This document shows positions 34,370 through 43,534 of a DNA stretch of 64,000 bases, in pieces (position 1 is the stretch's first letter; each line of letters opens with the position of its first letter). The translations under genes were made by a program, and so were the position numbers. This DNA comes from JAZSMJ01 sp045535815 (GTDB lineage Bacteria > Bacillota > Clostridia > Oscillospirales > CAG-272), in the NCBI GenBank assembly GCA_045535815.1, contig JAZSMJ010000006.1, positions 1 through 64,000 on the forward strand, written 5' to 3'. The notes beneath the pieces were generated by a model that saw only the letters and a program-made list of their open reading frames with translations, ran no database searches and was not told where the DNA came from.

Positions 34370-34741
34370 ATGAGAAAGTTTAATATAACGGTTAACGGAA
34401 CAGTATATGAGGTAGAGGTTGAGGAAGTATCTGCAGAGGGCACTTCTGCTCCCGTAGCTACACCTGTAGCAAAAGCAGCTCCTGCTGCTGCACCCAAAGC
34501 TGCACCCAAGGCATCCGGTGCTGCAGGCGGCGTAAAGGTAAGTGCTCCTATGCCCGGTACAATTATGAAGGTAACCGTTTCGGTAGGACAGAAGGTTTCA
34601 AAGGGAGACCTTGTCTGCGTGCTTGAAGCAATGAAGATGGAAAACGAAATTTTTGCTCCCGCTGACGGTACTGTAGCATCAATTGAAGTAACTCAGGGTG
34701 CGTCTGTTGGAACCGGAGATATCATTGCTACTCTTAACTGA
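34370..34741 (+). CDS. Biotin carboxyl carrier protein of the decarboxylase
   Basis: 123 residues. An N-terminal strand domain, an Ala/Pro/Lys-rich flexible linker (about 25-55), and a C-terminal biotinyl domain with EAMKMEN, whose Lys is biotinylated, and MPGTIMKV. It carries CO2 as carboxybiotin between the carboxyltransferases and OadB. It corresponds to the 1.3S subunit of transcarboxylase and the gamma chain of methylmalonyl-CoA decarboxylase. Confidence 0.93.
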   Translation: MRKFNITVNGTVYEVEVEEVSAEGTSAPVATPVAKAAPAAAPKAAPKASGAAGGVKVSAPMPGTIMKVTVSVGQKVSKGDLVCVLEAMKMENEIFAPADGTVASIEVTQGASVGTGDIIATLN

Positions 34742-34758
34742 GTCTGACGGGGTGTAAC

Positions 34759-35943
34759 ATGCTCGAAACTATACTTAATTTTATTCAAACAACGGGTATA
34801 GCGGAATTAATGAATAAATCTCCTATAGTTACGTTGCAGACCATCGTAATGTACGTTATTATCGGAGTTCTTTTCTATCTTGCTATATTCAGAAAATATG
34901 AGCCGCTTCTTCTGTTGCCTATAGCATTTGGTATGCTTTTGGCAAACCTTCCCGGAGCAGAGCTAATGCATATGGAAAAGTTTTTCATTCAAGGTGAATT
35001 GGATGTTGGACGGGTTCTTCGTGAAGGCGGACTTATAGATATTCTTTATCTCGGTGTTAAGCTTGGTATATATCCTTCACTTATATTTATGGGTGTTGGA
35101 GCTATGACCGACTTTACTCCCCTTATAGCAAACCCTAAGAGCCTTCTTTTAGGTTCGGCGGCACAGTTTGGTGTTTTCGCAGCCTTTCTCGGCGCTCTCT
35201 TCTTCGGATTCACTCCCGAAGCGGCAGCATCCATCGGTATTATCGGCGGTGCGGACGGACCGACTGCGATTCTCGTAACAAAGCAGCTTGCTCCACAGCT
35301 TCTCGGAGCTATCGCTGTTGCTGCATATTCGTATATGGCATTGATACCTATCATCCAGCCTCCGTTTATGAAGCTTCTTACCACCAAAAAAGAACGTTCC
35401 ATAAAGATGGAAACGCTTCGTCCGGTATCTCAGGTAGAAAAGGTGCTTTTCCCGATAGTCGTTACACTTATCGTTGCACTTCTTCTTCCCGATGCAGCTC
35501 CGCTCGTGGGCTTCCTTATGCTTGGAAACCTGTTTAACGTCTGCGGTGTTACCGACCGTCTTTCAAAGACAGCACAGAACGAGCTCTGCAATATCATAAC
35601 GATATTCCTCGGAGTTTCCGTCGGTGCAACGGCAAATGCAGAATCCTTCCTTTCGCCCACAACCCTTCTTATTATAATTCTCGGTCTTACAGCGTTCTGC
35701 TTCTCTACCATTGGCGGTATTTTGTTTGCAAAGCTTATGAACGTTATTACGGGCGGAAAGATAAATCCGCTTATCGGATCTGCAGGTGTTTCCGCAGTTC
35801 CTATGGCGGCAAGAGTTTCTCAGTTGGTCGGACAGAAGGAAGATCCTTCAAACTTCCTTTTGATGCACGCAATGGGACCGAACGTTGCCGGAGTTATCGG
35901 ATCAGCGGTTGCTGCCGGTGTATTCCTTTCAATGTTCGCATAA
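34759..35943 (+). CDS. oadB: Sodium-translocating decarboxylase beta subunit
   Basis: 394 residues, about nine to eleven membrane helices. Conserved signatures GGADGPTAI and GSAGVSAVPMAARV are visible, and the region around FMGVGAMTDF belongs to the sodium channel. It decarboxylates carboxybiotin and exports sodium ions, turning decarboxylation energy into a sodium gradient. Position between carrier and alpha genes fits the family's operons. Confidence 0.95.
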   Translation: MLETILNFIQTTGIAELMNKSPIVTLQTIVMYVIIGVLFYLAIFRKYEPLLLLPIAFGMLLANLPGAELMHMEKFFIQGELDVGRVLREGGLIDILYLGVKLGIYPSLIFMGVGAMTDFTPLIANPKSLLLGSAAQFGVFAAFLGALFFGFTPEAAASIGIIGGADGPTAILVTKQLAPQLLGAIAVAAYSYMALIPIIQPPFMKLLTTKKERSIKMETLRPVSQVEKVLFPIVVTLIVALLLPDAAPLVGFLMLGNLFNVCGVTDRLSKTAQNELCNIITIFLGVSVGATANAESFLSPTTLLIIILGLTAFCFSTIGGILFAKLMNVITGGKINPLIGSAGVSAVPMAARVSQLVGQKEDPSNFLLMHAMGPNVAGVIGSAVAAGVFLSMFA

Positions 35944-35972
35944 GATTATACAGTTATTAGGAGATTATACTT

Positions 35973-37370
35973 ATGAGTAAAGTTAAAATATGTGAAACAG
36001 TCCTTCGTGACTCGCATCAGTCCCTTATTGCAACACGAATGACTACAGATGAAATGCTTCCGATACTTTCTGCGCTTGATGAGGTTGGTTATCATTCGCT
36101 TGAAGCGTGGGGCGGTGCAACCTTTGATTCATGCCTTCGTTTCTTAAACGAGGATCCTTGGGAAAGACTCCGTAAGATCAGAGGTGCAGTTAAGAATACA
36201 AAGCTTCAGATGCTCTTCAGAGGACAGAATATCCTTGGCTACAGACATTACGCAGATGACGTTGTTGAATACTTCGTACAGAAGTCAATCGCAAACGGTA
36301 TCGATATTATAAGAATCTTTGATGCTCTGAACGATAAGAGAAATCTTATGACGGCAATAAACGCCACAAAGAAGGAAAACGGACACGTTCAGGCAGCTAT
36401 TTCGTATACGACAAGCCCCGTGCACACAGAAGAAGCCTTTGCAAAATACTCAAAAGAGCTTGAGGAAATGGGAGCCGATTCTATATGCATAAAGGATATG
36501 TCGGGACTTCTCAAGCCTTACGATGCATATTCACTTGTAAAGGCTATTAAGGAAACCGTTAAAATTCCCGTAGAGCTTCACACACATTATACCTCTGGTC
36601 TTGCATCAATGACAGCACTTAAAGCCATAGAAGCAGGGTGCGATATCGTTGATACGGCGATCTCTCCTATGGCAATGGGTACAAGCCAGCCTCCGACAGA
36701 GCCGTTGGTTGCTACTCTTGCAGGCACGGAATACGATACCGGTCTTGATCTTGAAAAGCTTGACGTTGTATGTAAGTATTTTACTACCCTTCGTGATAAA
36801 TATATCGCAAGCGGACTTCTCGATACACAGGTGCTCAAGGCAAATATAAACGCTCTTATGTATCAGGTTCCCGGCGGAATGCTCTCTAATCTTATTTCAC
36901 AGCTTAAGCAGGCAGGGAAGTCAGAGCTTCTGAATGAGGTTCTTGCAGAGGTTCCGAGAGTCAGAGAGGACGCAGGTTATCCTCCGCTCGTAACTCCGAC
37001 GTCGCAGATAGTTGGAACGCAGGCTGTGTTCAACGTTATCGGCGGAGAAAGATATAAGATGGTTGCAAAAGAGTTCAGAGGAATGGTCAGAGGCGATTAC
37101 GGTAAAACTCCTGCTCCTATCGATCCTGCTTTCAGAAAGAAGATCATCGGAGACGATAAGCCGATTGACGGCAGACCTGCAGATGCTCTCAAGCCTGAAC
37201 TTGATAAGCTGAGAGAGCAGATAAAGGATTATGCAATCCAGGATGAAGACGTTCTTTCATATGCACTCTTTGAACAGGTTGCAATGAACTTCTTTGAAAA
37301 CCGCAAGGCAAAATCACTTGGTATAGACAAGGATAATTCAGACAGCAAGCTTAAGGTTCATCCCGTATAA
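35973..37370 (+). CDS. oadA: Oxaloacetate/pyruvate carboxyltransferase subunit (OadA/5S-like), without biotin domain
   Basis: 465 residues. The N-terminal TIM barrel has the metal site in ETVLRDSHQS and HTHYTSG, the catalytic lysine region IKDMSGLLKP, and the PTEPLVATLAGT segment. A conserved C-terminal region (YGKTPAPID) follows, but there is no biotinyl domain; the separate carrier gene supplies it, as in propionibacterial transcarboxylase 5S. It transfers the carboxyl group of oxaloacetate to biotin, releasing pyruvate. Last gene before a bidirectional terminator. Confidence 0.93.
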   Translation: MSKVKICETVLRDSHQSLIATRMTTDEMLPILSALDEVGYHSLEAWGGATFDSCLRFLNEDPWERLRKIRGAVKNTKLQMLFRGQNILGYRHYADDVVEYFVQKSIANGIDIIRIFDALNDKRNLMTAINATKKENGHVQAAISYTTSPVHTEEAFAKYSKELEEMGADSICIKDMSGLLKPYDAYSLVKAIKETVKIPVELHTHYTSGLASMTALKAIEAGCDIVDTAISPMAMGTSQPPTEPLVATLAGTEYDTGLDLEKLDVVCKYFTTLRDKYIASGLLDTQVLKANINALMYQVPGGMLSNLISQLKQAGKSELLNEVLAEVPRVREDAGYPPLVTPTSQIVGTQAVFNVIGGERYKMVAKEFRGMVRGDYGKTPAPIDPAFRKKIIGDDKPIDGRPADALKPELDKLREQIKDYAIQDEDVLSYALFEQVAMNFFENRKAKSLGIDKDNSDSKLKVHPV

Positions 37371-37376
37371 AAAACA

Positions 37377-37403
37377 AGCAGAGTTCAATGAACTCTGCTT
37401 TAT
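37377..37403. terminator. Bidirectional terminator between oadA and clpX
   Basis: AGCAGAGTT (37377-37385), loop CAATG, AACTCTGCT (37391-37399), followed by TTATTTT on the plus strand and TTGTTTTTT on the minus strand. Confidence 0.9.
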
Positions 37404-37404
37404 T

Positions 37405-38721
37405 TTATGCATTTTTTAGGGCTTCGTAGTCCTTTAATATAAGCTTCGGCTTTCCTGTCTTATCGACTGTATCTTTATCGATAATGACCTTTTCAACCTC
37501 GGGTCTTGAGGGCACCTCGTACATTGTATCAATAAGGAATTCTTCCATTATCGAGCGAAGGCCTCTTGCTCCCGTTTTGCGTTCGATTGCAAGATCGGCT
37601 ATTTTGTCGAGTGCATCGGGGGTAAACTCAAGCTCCTTTGAATCAAGCTCAAACAGCTTTTTATACTGCTTGATAAGCGAGTTTTTGGGTTCGCTTAATA
37701 TCTTTACAAGAGCAGTACGGTCAAGAGATTGGAGTGTCACGATGACCGGAAGTCTTCCAACCAGCTCAGGTATCAGTCCGAATTTAACTATATCGTGAGG
37801 CGTAACCTTTGATAAGATATTTGTCTCCTTCTTTTCCTTTTCGGAAAGAAGCTTACTGTCAAATCCTATCTGCTGGTTGCCCTGGCGGTTGCTTATAATA
37901 TTATCAAGCGTATCAAACGCACCGCCACAGATAAACAGAATATTCTCGGTATTTATCTGAATAAAATCCTGATTGGGATGCTTTCTTCCGCCCTGCGGAG
38001 GAACGTTTGCAACTGTACCTTCAAGTATCTTTAAAAGTGCCTGCTGAACACCCTCACCCGAAACGTCTCTCGTTATTGAACGGTTTTCGCTTCTCCTGGA
38101 TATCTTATCGATCTCATCAATATAAATAATACCTTTTTCTGCGAGTTCAATATCATAATCTGCCGCTTGAATAAGTCTGAGGAGTATATTTTCAACGTCC
38201 TCACCAACGTATCCTGCTTCTGTCAGCGTTGTAGCATCAGCAATTGCAAAGGGCACCTTGAGGGTTTTAGCAAGAGTCTGTGCAAGATAGGTCTTACCTA
38301 CACCCGTCGGACCAAGCAGAAGAACGTTGCTTTTTTGAATATCTACCTTTTCGGCATCCTTCTTTTCTTTGGATTTTTTATCCTTTGAAAGAATGCGCTT
38401 GTAGTGGTTATATACGGCAACCGATAAAGCTTTTTTTGCTTCATCCTGACCTATAACGTATTCATCAAGCGTTCCCTTGATCTTTGCAGGCTTAGGCAGG
38501 GAAGTAAGAGATAAAACGCCCTTGCCGTTCTTTTCACGTGATTCCTGCTCCATCTCGGCAGTATGCTGATATATAAGTCTGTCGCATGCTTCAATGCAGT
38601 TATTACAGATACATACGCCGGTACCGATAGGCGACGGAATTAAAAATTCAATATGAGCTTCGGACCTGCCACAGAACGAACAGCTCTGAAGCGGTCCTCT
38701 CGTATTGCTATTGTTTGCCAT
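37405..38721 (-). CDS. clpX: ATP-dependent protease ATPase subunit ClpX
   Basis: 438 residues. The N-terminal zinc-binding domain has CSFCGRSE and CICNNCIEAC; Walker A is GPTGVGKT; Walker B is IIYIDEIDK; the pore and sensor motifs (GARGLRSIMEE) are present. It unfolds substrates for ClpP. It lies 24 bases after clpP in the usual tig-clpP-clpX order. Confidence 0.98.
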   Translation of the reverse strand: MANNSNTRGPLQSCSFCGRSEAHIEFLIPSPIGTGVCICNNCIEACDRLIYQHTAEMEQESREKNGKGVLSLTSLPKPAKIKGTLDEYVIGQDEAKKALSVAVYNHYKRILSKDKKSKEKKDAEKVDIQKSNVLLLGPTGVGKTYLAQTLAKTLKVPFAIADATTLTEAGYVGEDVENILLRLIQAADYDIELAEKGIIYIDEIDKISRRSENRSITRDVSGEGVQQALLKILEGTVANVPPQGGRKHPNQDFIQINTENILFICGGAFDTLDNIISNRQGNQQIGFDSKLLSEKEKKETNILSKVTPHDIVKFGLIPELVGRLPVIVTLQSLDRTALVKILSEPKNSLIKQYKKLFELDSKELEFTPDALDKIADLAIERKTGARGLRSIMEEFLIDTMYEVPSRPEVEKVIIDKDTVDKTGKPKLILKDYEALKNA

Positions 38722-38745
38722 TAATATACCTCTTTAAAATCGAAT

Positions 38746-39330
38746 TTAAGGACGCTTATCTATAACCTTGTCGACGAGACCGTAGTTTAAAGCTTCCTGT
38801 GCAGTCATAAAGTTATCACGCTCGGTATCCTTTTCAATCTTTTCAAGGGGCTTGCCTGTGTTTTCGGCAAGAATACCGTTCAGCTTATTCTTCATACGAA
38901 TAATGCGGTCTGCGTGTATCTTTATGTCTGTAGCCTGACCCTGCATTCCTCCGAGAGGCTGGTGGATCATGATTTCACTGTTGGGAAGTGCGAGGCGCTT
39001 TCCTTTTGCTCCTGCGGAAAGGAGAAATGCGCCCATGCTTGCCGCCATACCTATACAGATAGTGGAAACGTCGCACTTAATAAAGTTCATTGTGTCGTAT
39101 ATTGCCATTCCTGCGGTAATTGATCCGCCGGGGCTGTTGATGTAAAGATGGATATCCTTTTCGGGATCCTGTGCTTCAAGGAAGAGAAGCTGTGCAACTA
39201 CGAGAGATGCGGTAACGTCATTTACTTCATCGGAAAGAAAAACTATTCTGTCGTTAAGAAGTCTCGAATATATATCGTATGCACGTTCACCTCTGTTGGT
39301 GGTTTCAATAACGGTTGGTACAAGAGCCAT
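38746..39330 (-). CDS. clpP: ATP-dependent Clp protease proteolytic subunit
   Basis: 194 residues. The active-site serine is in GMAASMGAFLLSAG, the histidine in MIHQPLGG, and the aspartate in ERDNFMTA. It forms the tetradecameric peptidase of ClpXP. It follows tig after a terminator-like hairpin, so it may have its own promoter in 39331-39395. Confidence 0.98.
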   Translation of the reverse strand: MALVPTVIETTNRGERAYDIYSRLLNDRIVFLSDEVNDVTASLVVAQLLFLEAQDPEKDIHLYINSPGGSITAGMAIYDTMNFIKCDVSTICIGMAASMGAFLLSAGAKGKRLALPNSEIMIHQPLGGMQGQATDIKIHADRIIRMKNKLNGILAENTGKPLEKIEKDTERDNFMTAQEALNYGLVDKVIDKRP

Positions 39331-39395
39331 AATAAATACTCCTTTCGCAATAAGTATTTGCTGTGTTTAAAATAAAAATAATGCTATGAACAGAG

Positions 39396-39419
39396 AAACC
39401 GAAGATTATTCTTCGGTTT
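39396..39419 (-). terminator. Hairpin built into the last codons of tig
   Basis: AAACCGAAGA (39396-39405), loop TTAT, TCTTCGGTTT (39410-39419). The 5' arm on the minus strand encodes the last three residues (Thr-Glu-Glu) and the stop codon lies in the loop. The following tract is only moderately T-rich, so attenuation before clpP is more likely than full termination. Confidence 0.65.
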
Positions 39420-40929
39420 TCTTTGTTGTAGTTTTCTTAGTTGTTGTCTTTTTAGCTGCAGGCTTCTTTTCTGTAGCTTCGCCCTCAGCCTTTGCTGTGG
39501 AAGCCTTTGTAGTCTTCTTAGCGGGCTTTTCTGCTGCTTCAACCTTATCAGCGTCTGCTTTAGCAGTTGTCTTCTTTGCAGTTGTTGTGGTCTTCTTTGT
39601 TGTTGTCTTCTTGGGAGATGCCTTCTTAGGAGCTTCGGAAGCCTCTGCAACGTCGGTTATCTTTGCGTTATTCTTGATGAATTCAATAGTCTTGCGAGCA
39701 GAAATATCCTTTGCAAGAGCTTCAGCCTCAAGAGAAGCCTTAACGTCCTTAACTTCCATATTGTAGGACTTAGCTATAGTTTCATATTCAGCTTCGATAT
39801 CAGCTTCAGTTGCTTCGATCTTTTCAAGCTCAGCAATCTTTTCAACTGCAAGGCGAACCTTAACCTGACGCTCAGCCTCAGGCTTAACTTCTTCTCTCAT
39901 TGAATCAAGGGTCATACCTGTGTACTGGAGATATGCATTGAGGTCAAGACCCTGCATTCTGAGTCTGTAATCACGGTCACGAATAATGTTTTCAGCTTCA
40001 GCTTCAATCATCGGAGCAGGAATGTCAGCTGTGAGATTTGCTATAAGAGCATCAATAAGGCTTCCTTCCATTGCCATTTCAGCCTGGGACTTGTTCTTTT
40101 CTTCAAGTTTTGCCTTTATATCTGCTTTATATTCATCAAGCGTATCGAATTCAGAAACATCCTTTGCGAATTCGTCATCGATCTCGGGAAGCTGAGTATA
40201 AGAAATGGAATGAACCTTGCACTTAAATACAGCGGGCTTGCCTGCAAGCTCCTTTGCGCCGTATTCTTCGGGGAAGGTAACGTTTACGTCGAAATCCTCA
40301 CCTATGTTCTTGCCAACTATCTGATCTTCAAATCCGGGAATAAACGTGCCTGATCCAACTGTAAGGGAATACTTTTCAGCCTTACCGCCGTCAAACTGCT
40401 TGCCGTCTGTATATCCGTCAAAATCGAGAGCAATGGTATCGCCGTTCTGAACGGGTCTGTCTGTAACCTCAATAGATCTTGAGTTACGGTTCTGAACTCT
40501 CTTGAGCTCTTCTTCAACGTCAGCGTCTGTAACGGGCTTTGTTACACGCTCAACCTCAATGCCCTTATAGTTCTTTATTTCAACTTCGGGCTTTACGTAG
40601 AATGTTGCTTTAACTTCAACACCCTCGTCATTGATATCTGTTATCTCGAAATCAGGACGGCTTACCGCCTCTTTGCCTGCCTCTTTAGCAGCTGCGTCAA
40701 AAGCGTCGGGAAGAAGATTGTTTATTGCATCTTCATAGAAAACTCCCTTACCGTAGAGCTTTTCGATGATAGCCTTAGGAGCCTTACCCTTTCTGAATCC
40801 GGGGATGTTCATCTTGGAAACATTTTTCTTGTAAACCTTAACGGTTTCTGCCTCGAATGTAGCCTTATCGATAGTAAATTCTATCTCAACGACATTCTTT
40901 TCTGTGTTTTCAACTTTTTTCAAAGTCAT
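39406..40929 (-). CDS. tig: Trigger factor with a long basic repeat tail
   Basis: 507 residues from ATG 40929 (AGGAGG 8 bases upstream; the open frame to 40962 is rejected). The ribosome-binding motif GFRKGKAPK (about 40-48), the PPIase domain (DFDGYTDGKQFDGGKAE in parts) and the helical chaperone domain are intact. The family is about 430 residues; about 75 extra residues here are Lys/Thr/Ala repeats (KKTTTKKTTTTAKKTTAK and similar), resembling histone-H1-like or PAKKA tails. The tail may add nucleic-acid or ribosome contacts; that is inference. Confidence 0.96.
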   Translation of the reverse strand: MTLKKVENTEKNVVEIEFTIDKATFEAETVKVYKKNVSKMNIPGFRKGKAPKAIIEKLYGKGVFYEDAINNLLPDAFDAAAKEAGKEAVSRPDFEITDINDEGVEVKATFYVKPEVEIKNYKGIEVERVTKPVTDADVEEELKRVQNRNSRSIEVTDRPVQNGDTIALDFDGYTDGKQFDGGKAEKYSLTVGSGTFIPGFEDQIVGKNIGEDFDVNVTFPEEYGAKELAGKPAVFKCKVHSISYTQLPEIDDEFAKDVSEFDTLDEYKADIKAKLEEKNKSQAEMAMEGSLIDALIANLTADIPAPMIEAEAENIIRDRDYRLRMQGLDLNAYLQYTGMTLDSMREEVKPEAERQVKVRLAVEKIAELEKIEATEADIEAEYETIAKSYNMEVKDVKASLEAEALAKDISARKTIEFIKNNAKITDVAEASEAPKKASPKKTTTKKTTTTAKKTTAKADADKVEAAEKPAKKTTKASTAKAEGEATEKKPAAKKTTTKKTTTKKTEE

Positions 40930-41041
40930 TTTGGAATTCCTCCTGAATATAAATCTTAACAATATTTATTCAAATATATATAATAGCAGTTTTTTTTTAC
41001 AAAGTCAATGAAAATCGGTTAATTTTTTAACTTCTTCCTTT

Positions 41042-41752
41042 TTAGACTGATTTTTCCACTAAAAGAGGTGTAAAATTGAGATAATCTGCCGAAACAATGG
41101 TAAAGGATATGCCTTCAAAATCAAATACCGGCGGTATATCGTAAACTCCGTGTATATGTCCGTAGAAGCATCGAGTGATACCGTACTCATGAAGAAGATC
41201 GACTATTTCTCTGCACACGTAATTGTTTAGCACCGGAGGAAAATGAAGAAAAACAAGCTTTTCGCTGTTTTTACTGTCCTTGACTGCATCGAAGCTTATC
41301 TTTAAACGCAAGACCTCACGGTTAACGATTTTTTTATAGTCTGTATCTTTGGGGGCGTTCTTTTCTTCGTAAAACCAGCCTCTTGATCCGCATATATCAA
41401 AGCCTTGATATTTATGTGCATTGTTATATAGCATTTTTATGGTTGTAATGCCGTTTTGATCAAAGAACGCTTGAGTTTTTGAAGCAGTCTCCCACCAAAA
41501 ATCATGGTTACCTTTGCCGATGATCTTTGTGCCCGGAAGGGAATCGAGAAAGAGAAGGTCTTTCTTGGCTCCTTCAAGCGACATTGCCCAGGAAATATCT
41601 CCGGGTATAACAACGGTGTCATCGTCTGTTATAATGCTTCTCCAACCCATATCCAATTTTTCAACATAATTGTGCCATCTGTTGCCGAAAACATCCATAG
41701 GCTTATTATCGGAAAGGGACAGATGGGTATCAGAAAGTACAAAAAGTGACAT
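41042..41752 (-). CDS. Metallophosphoesterase (calcineurin-like)
   Basis: 236 residues from ATG 41752 (AGGAG upstream; the open frame to 41845 lacks a ribosome site). Metal-binding motifs are in the usual order: LSDTHLS, PGDISW, KGNHDFWW and the C-terminal FLHFPPV plus YGHIHG. It hydrolyses phosphomono- or diesters; the substrate is unknown. It is followed by tig in the same direction and diverges from the DUF1540 gene. Confidence 0.9.
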   Translation of the reverse strand: MSLFVLSDTHLSLSDNKPMDVFGNRWHNYVEKLDMGWRSIITDDDTVVIPGDISWAMSLEGAKKDLLFLDSLPGTKIIGKGNHDFWWETASKTQAFFDQNGITTIKMLYNNAHKYQGFDICGSRGWFYEEKNAPKDTDYKKIVNREVLRLKISFDAVKDSKNSEKLVFLHFPPVLNNYVCREIVDLLHEYGITRCFYGHIHGVYDIPPVFDFEGISFTIVSADYLNFTPLLVEKSV

Positions 41753-41855
41753 TTTGATCTCCTGAAAAGCAATTAAAAGAATATATGATACGTATAAAAA
41801 AACGTCCGAGAGGGAAAATAAAATATGAACCCAACAAAAAAACAAGGAGAATTAT

Positions 41856-42050
41856 ATGGGATTATTTGATTTTACCTCAAGCGGAGACGGTACTCCGAAG
41901 CATATTAAAGGGATAAGCTGTGACGTTAAAAACTGTGCGTATCATGACGGTGACAGTTACTGCACGGCAGACAAGATATCGGTAGGACCGCAAAATGCAG
42001 TTTCATGTACCGATACCGTCTGCGCAACGTTTAAGCCTAAAAATTTTTAA
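41856..42050 (+). CDS. DUF1540-family small Cys-rich protein
   Basis: 64 residues. The domain I-x-CDVKNCAYHDGDSYCTADKI (in parts) with four to six cysteines is the DUF1540 pattern, probably a small metal-binding fold. AAGGAG precedes the ATG. Its 3' end overlaps the thrC 3' end by 4 bases on the opposite strand. It is common in Clostridia; no function is established. Confidence 0.88.
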   Translation: MGLFDFTSSGDGTPKHIKGISCDVKNCAYHDGDSYCTADKISVGPQNAVSCTDTVCATFKPKNF

Positions 42051-43534
42051 ATACCGAGAGTAGTGTATACTTCTTTCAGCATATCTTCCGCTTTGATTGC
42101 GTTATCCGGATCAAAGCGGATCTTTTTGTTTCCTATAGCGGAAATGGGTGTAGGAACTTCGGTTTGTGATATCTCGTTAAGCTTTGAGATAGCTTCAAAT
42201 TCGTCTGCGGGGATCTCTCCGCCAAGGGACGAAAGAACGCTGGGGGAGAACTTATAGGGGCTTGCTGTCGAAACAACGAGCATAGGAGTGCTGTCACCTG
42301 TGCTTTCGATAAATTTATCGGAACAGCCGAGAGCAACTGCAGTGTGAGTATCTATAAGATAGTTATACTTTTTAAAGGTATTATTAATAACTGATGCTGT
42401 TTCAGATTCATCACAGCAAAGTCCGGTAAATTCAGCATCGAGCTTTGCCTTGAGGGCTGCAGATATCTCATACTTTCCGTCTTCCGAAAGCTTTTTCATG
42501 TATGACGCAGTTGTTTCAGAATCGGAAAGAAGCCATATCAAACGCTCAAGGTTACTTGAAATAAGAATATCCATTGAAGGCGACATGGTGGTATAGAAAT
42601 CACGGCGACGGTTGTAAACACCGTTTGTGAAAAAGTCTGTAAGAACGTTGTTTTTATTTGAAGCACAAACGAAGCGTTTAACGGGAAGTCCCATCTGCTT
42701 AGCAATGTATCCTGCAAATATATTTCCGAAATTACCGGTAGGTACGCAAACGTTGATCTCATCACCGAGCTTTACCGTACCCGCATTAAACATATCGCAA
42801 TATGCCGAAATGTAATAAACTATCTGCGGAACAAGTCTACCCCAGTTTATAGAATTTGCACTTGACAAGAAGTAATTGTTACTGTTAAGTATATCAGCTG
42901 CTTCAGCATCGGAGAATATACGCTTAACTCCGTTTTGAGCATCGTCAAAGTTACCGATAACAGATGCGACCTTAACGTTTTCGCCCTCCTGTGTTGCCAT
43001 CTGGAGCTTCTGTATACGGCTGACTCCGTTTACAGGGTAGAATACTATGATTTTAACCTGGTCTGCATCCTTATATCCTTCAAGCGCAGCTTTGCCGGTA
43101 TCTCCCGACGTGGCTACGAGTATAACTGCAGTTCTGTCTTCGCCCGTCTTTTTTAATGCTCTTGACAAAAGCTTGGGCATTATCTGAAGCGCCATATCCT
43201 TGAAAGCGCAGGTAGGTCCGTGCCAGAGCTCAAGAATTGACGTTGTATCGTTTAACTTCTTAACCGGAGCCGCACCGCCGGGGAATCTGTCTTCAGCGTA
43301 TGCAGAAGTGCAATCCTCGAGCAGCTCCTCATAAGTATAATCAGATAAAAACATTGAAAGGATCTTTGCGGCTCTTTCGTTATATCTGAGCTTTGCAAGT
43401 TCTTCAATATTATTCAACGTGATCTTGGGGAGCTGAGTCGGCATAAATAAACCGCCGTCAGATGCAAGACCTTTTTTAATTGCCTGAGCGGAAAGAAGCT
43501 CCGCCTTATCTCCTCTTGTGCTTACATAAATCAT
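42047..43534 (-). CDS. thrC: Threonine synthase
   Basis: 495 residues, the long form. The PLP lysine is in HGPTCAFKDMALQ; ATSGDTGKAALEG and VPTGNFGNIFAGY bind cofactor phosphate and substrate. It converts O-phosphohomoserine to threonine. Its start overlaps the upstream dipeptidase by 4 bases, and an ApgM-like gene lies at the head of the same gene series, possibly supplying phosphohomoserine. Confidence 0.96.
   Translation of the reverse strand: MIYVSTRGDKAELLSAQAIKKGLASDGGLFMPTQLPKITLNNIEELAKLRYNERAAKILSMFLSDYTYEELLEDCTSAYAEDRFPGGAAPVKKLNDTTSILELWHGPTCAFKDMALQIMPKLLSRALKKTGEDRTAVILVATSGDTGKAALEGYKDADQVKIIVFYPVNGVSRIQKLQMATQEGENVKVASVIGNFDDAQNGVKRIFSDAEAADILNSNNYFLSSANSINWGRLVPQIVYYISAYCDMFNAGTVKLGDEINVCVPTGNFGNIFAGYIAKQMGLPVKRFVCASNKNNVLTDFFTNGVYNRRRDFYTTMSPSMDILISSNLERLIWLLSDSETTASYMKKLSEDGKYEISAALKAKLDAEFTGLCCDESETASVINNTFKKYNYLIDTHTAVALGCSDKFIESTGDSTPMLVVSTASPYKFSPSVLSSLGGEIPADEFEAISKLNEISQTEVPTPISAIGNKKIRFDPDNAIKAEDMLKEVYTTLGI

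Noticed and set aside
39384..39650. Gln/Arg/Leu-rich open frame overlapping the 3' end of tig
   Set aside because: It is a shifted reading of the Lys/Thr/Ala repeat tail and has no ribosome binding site.
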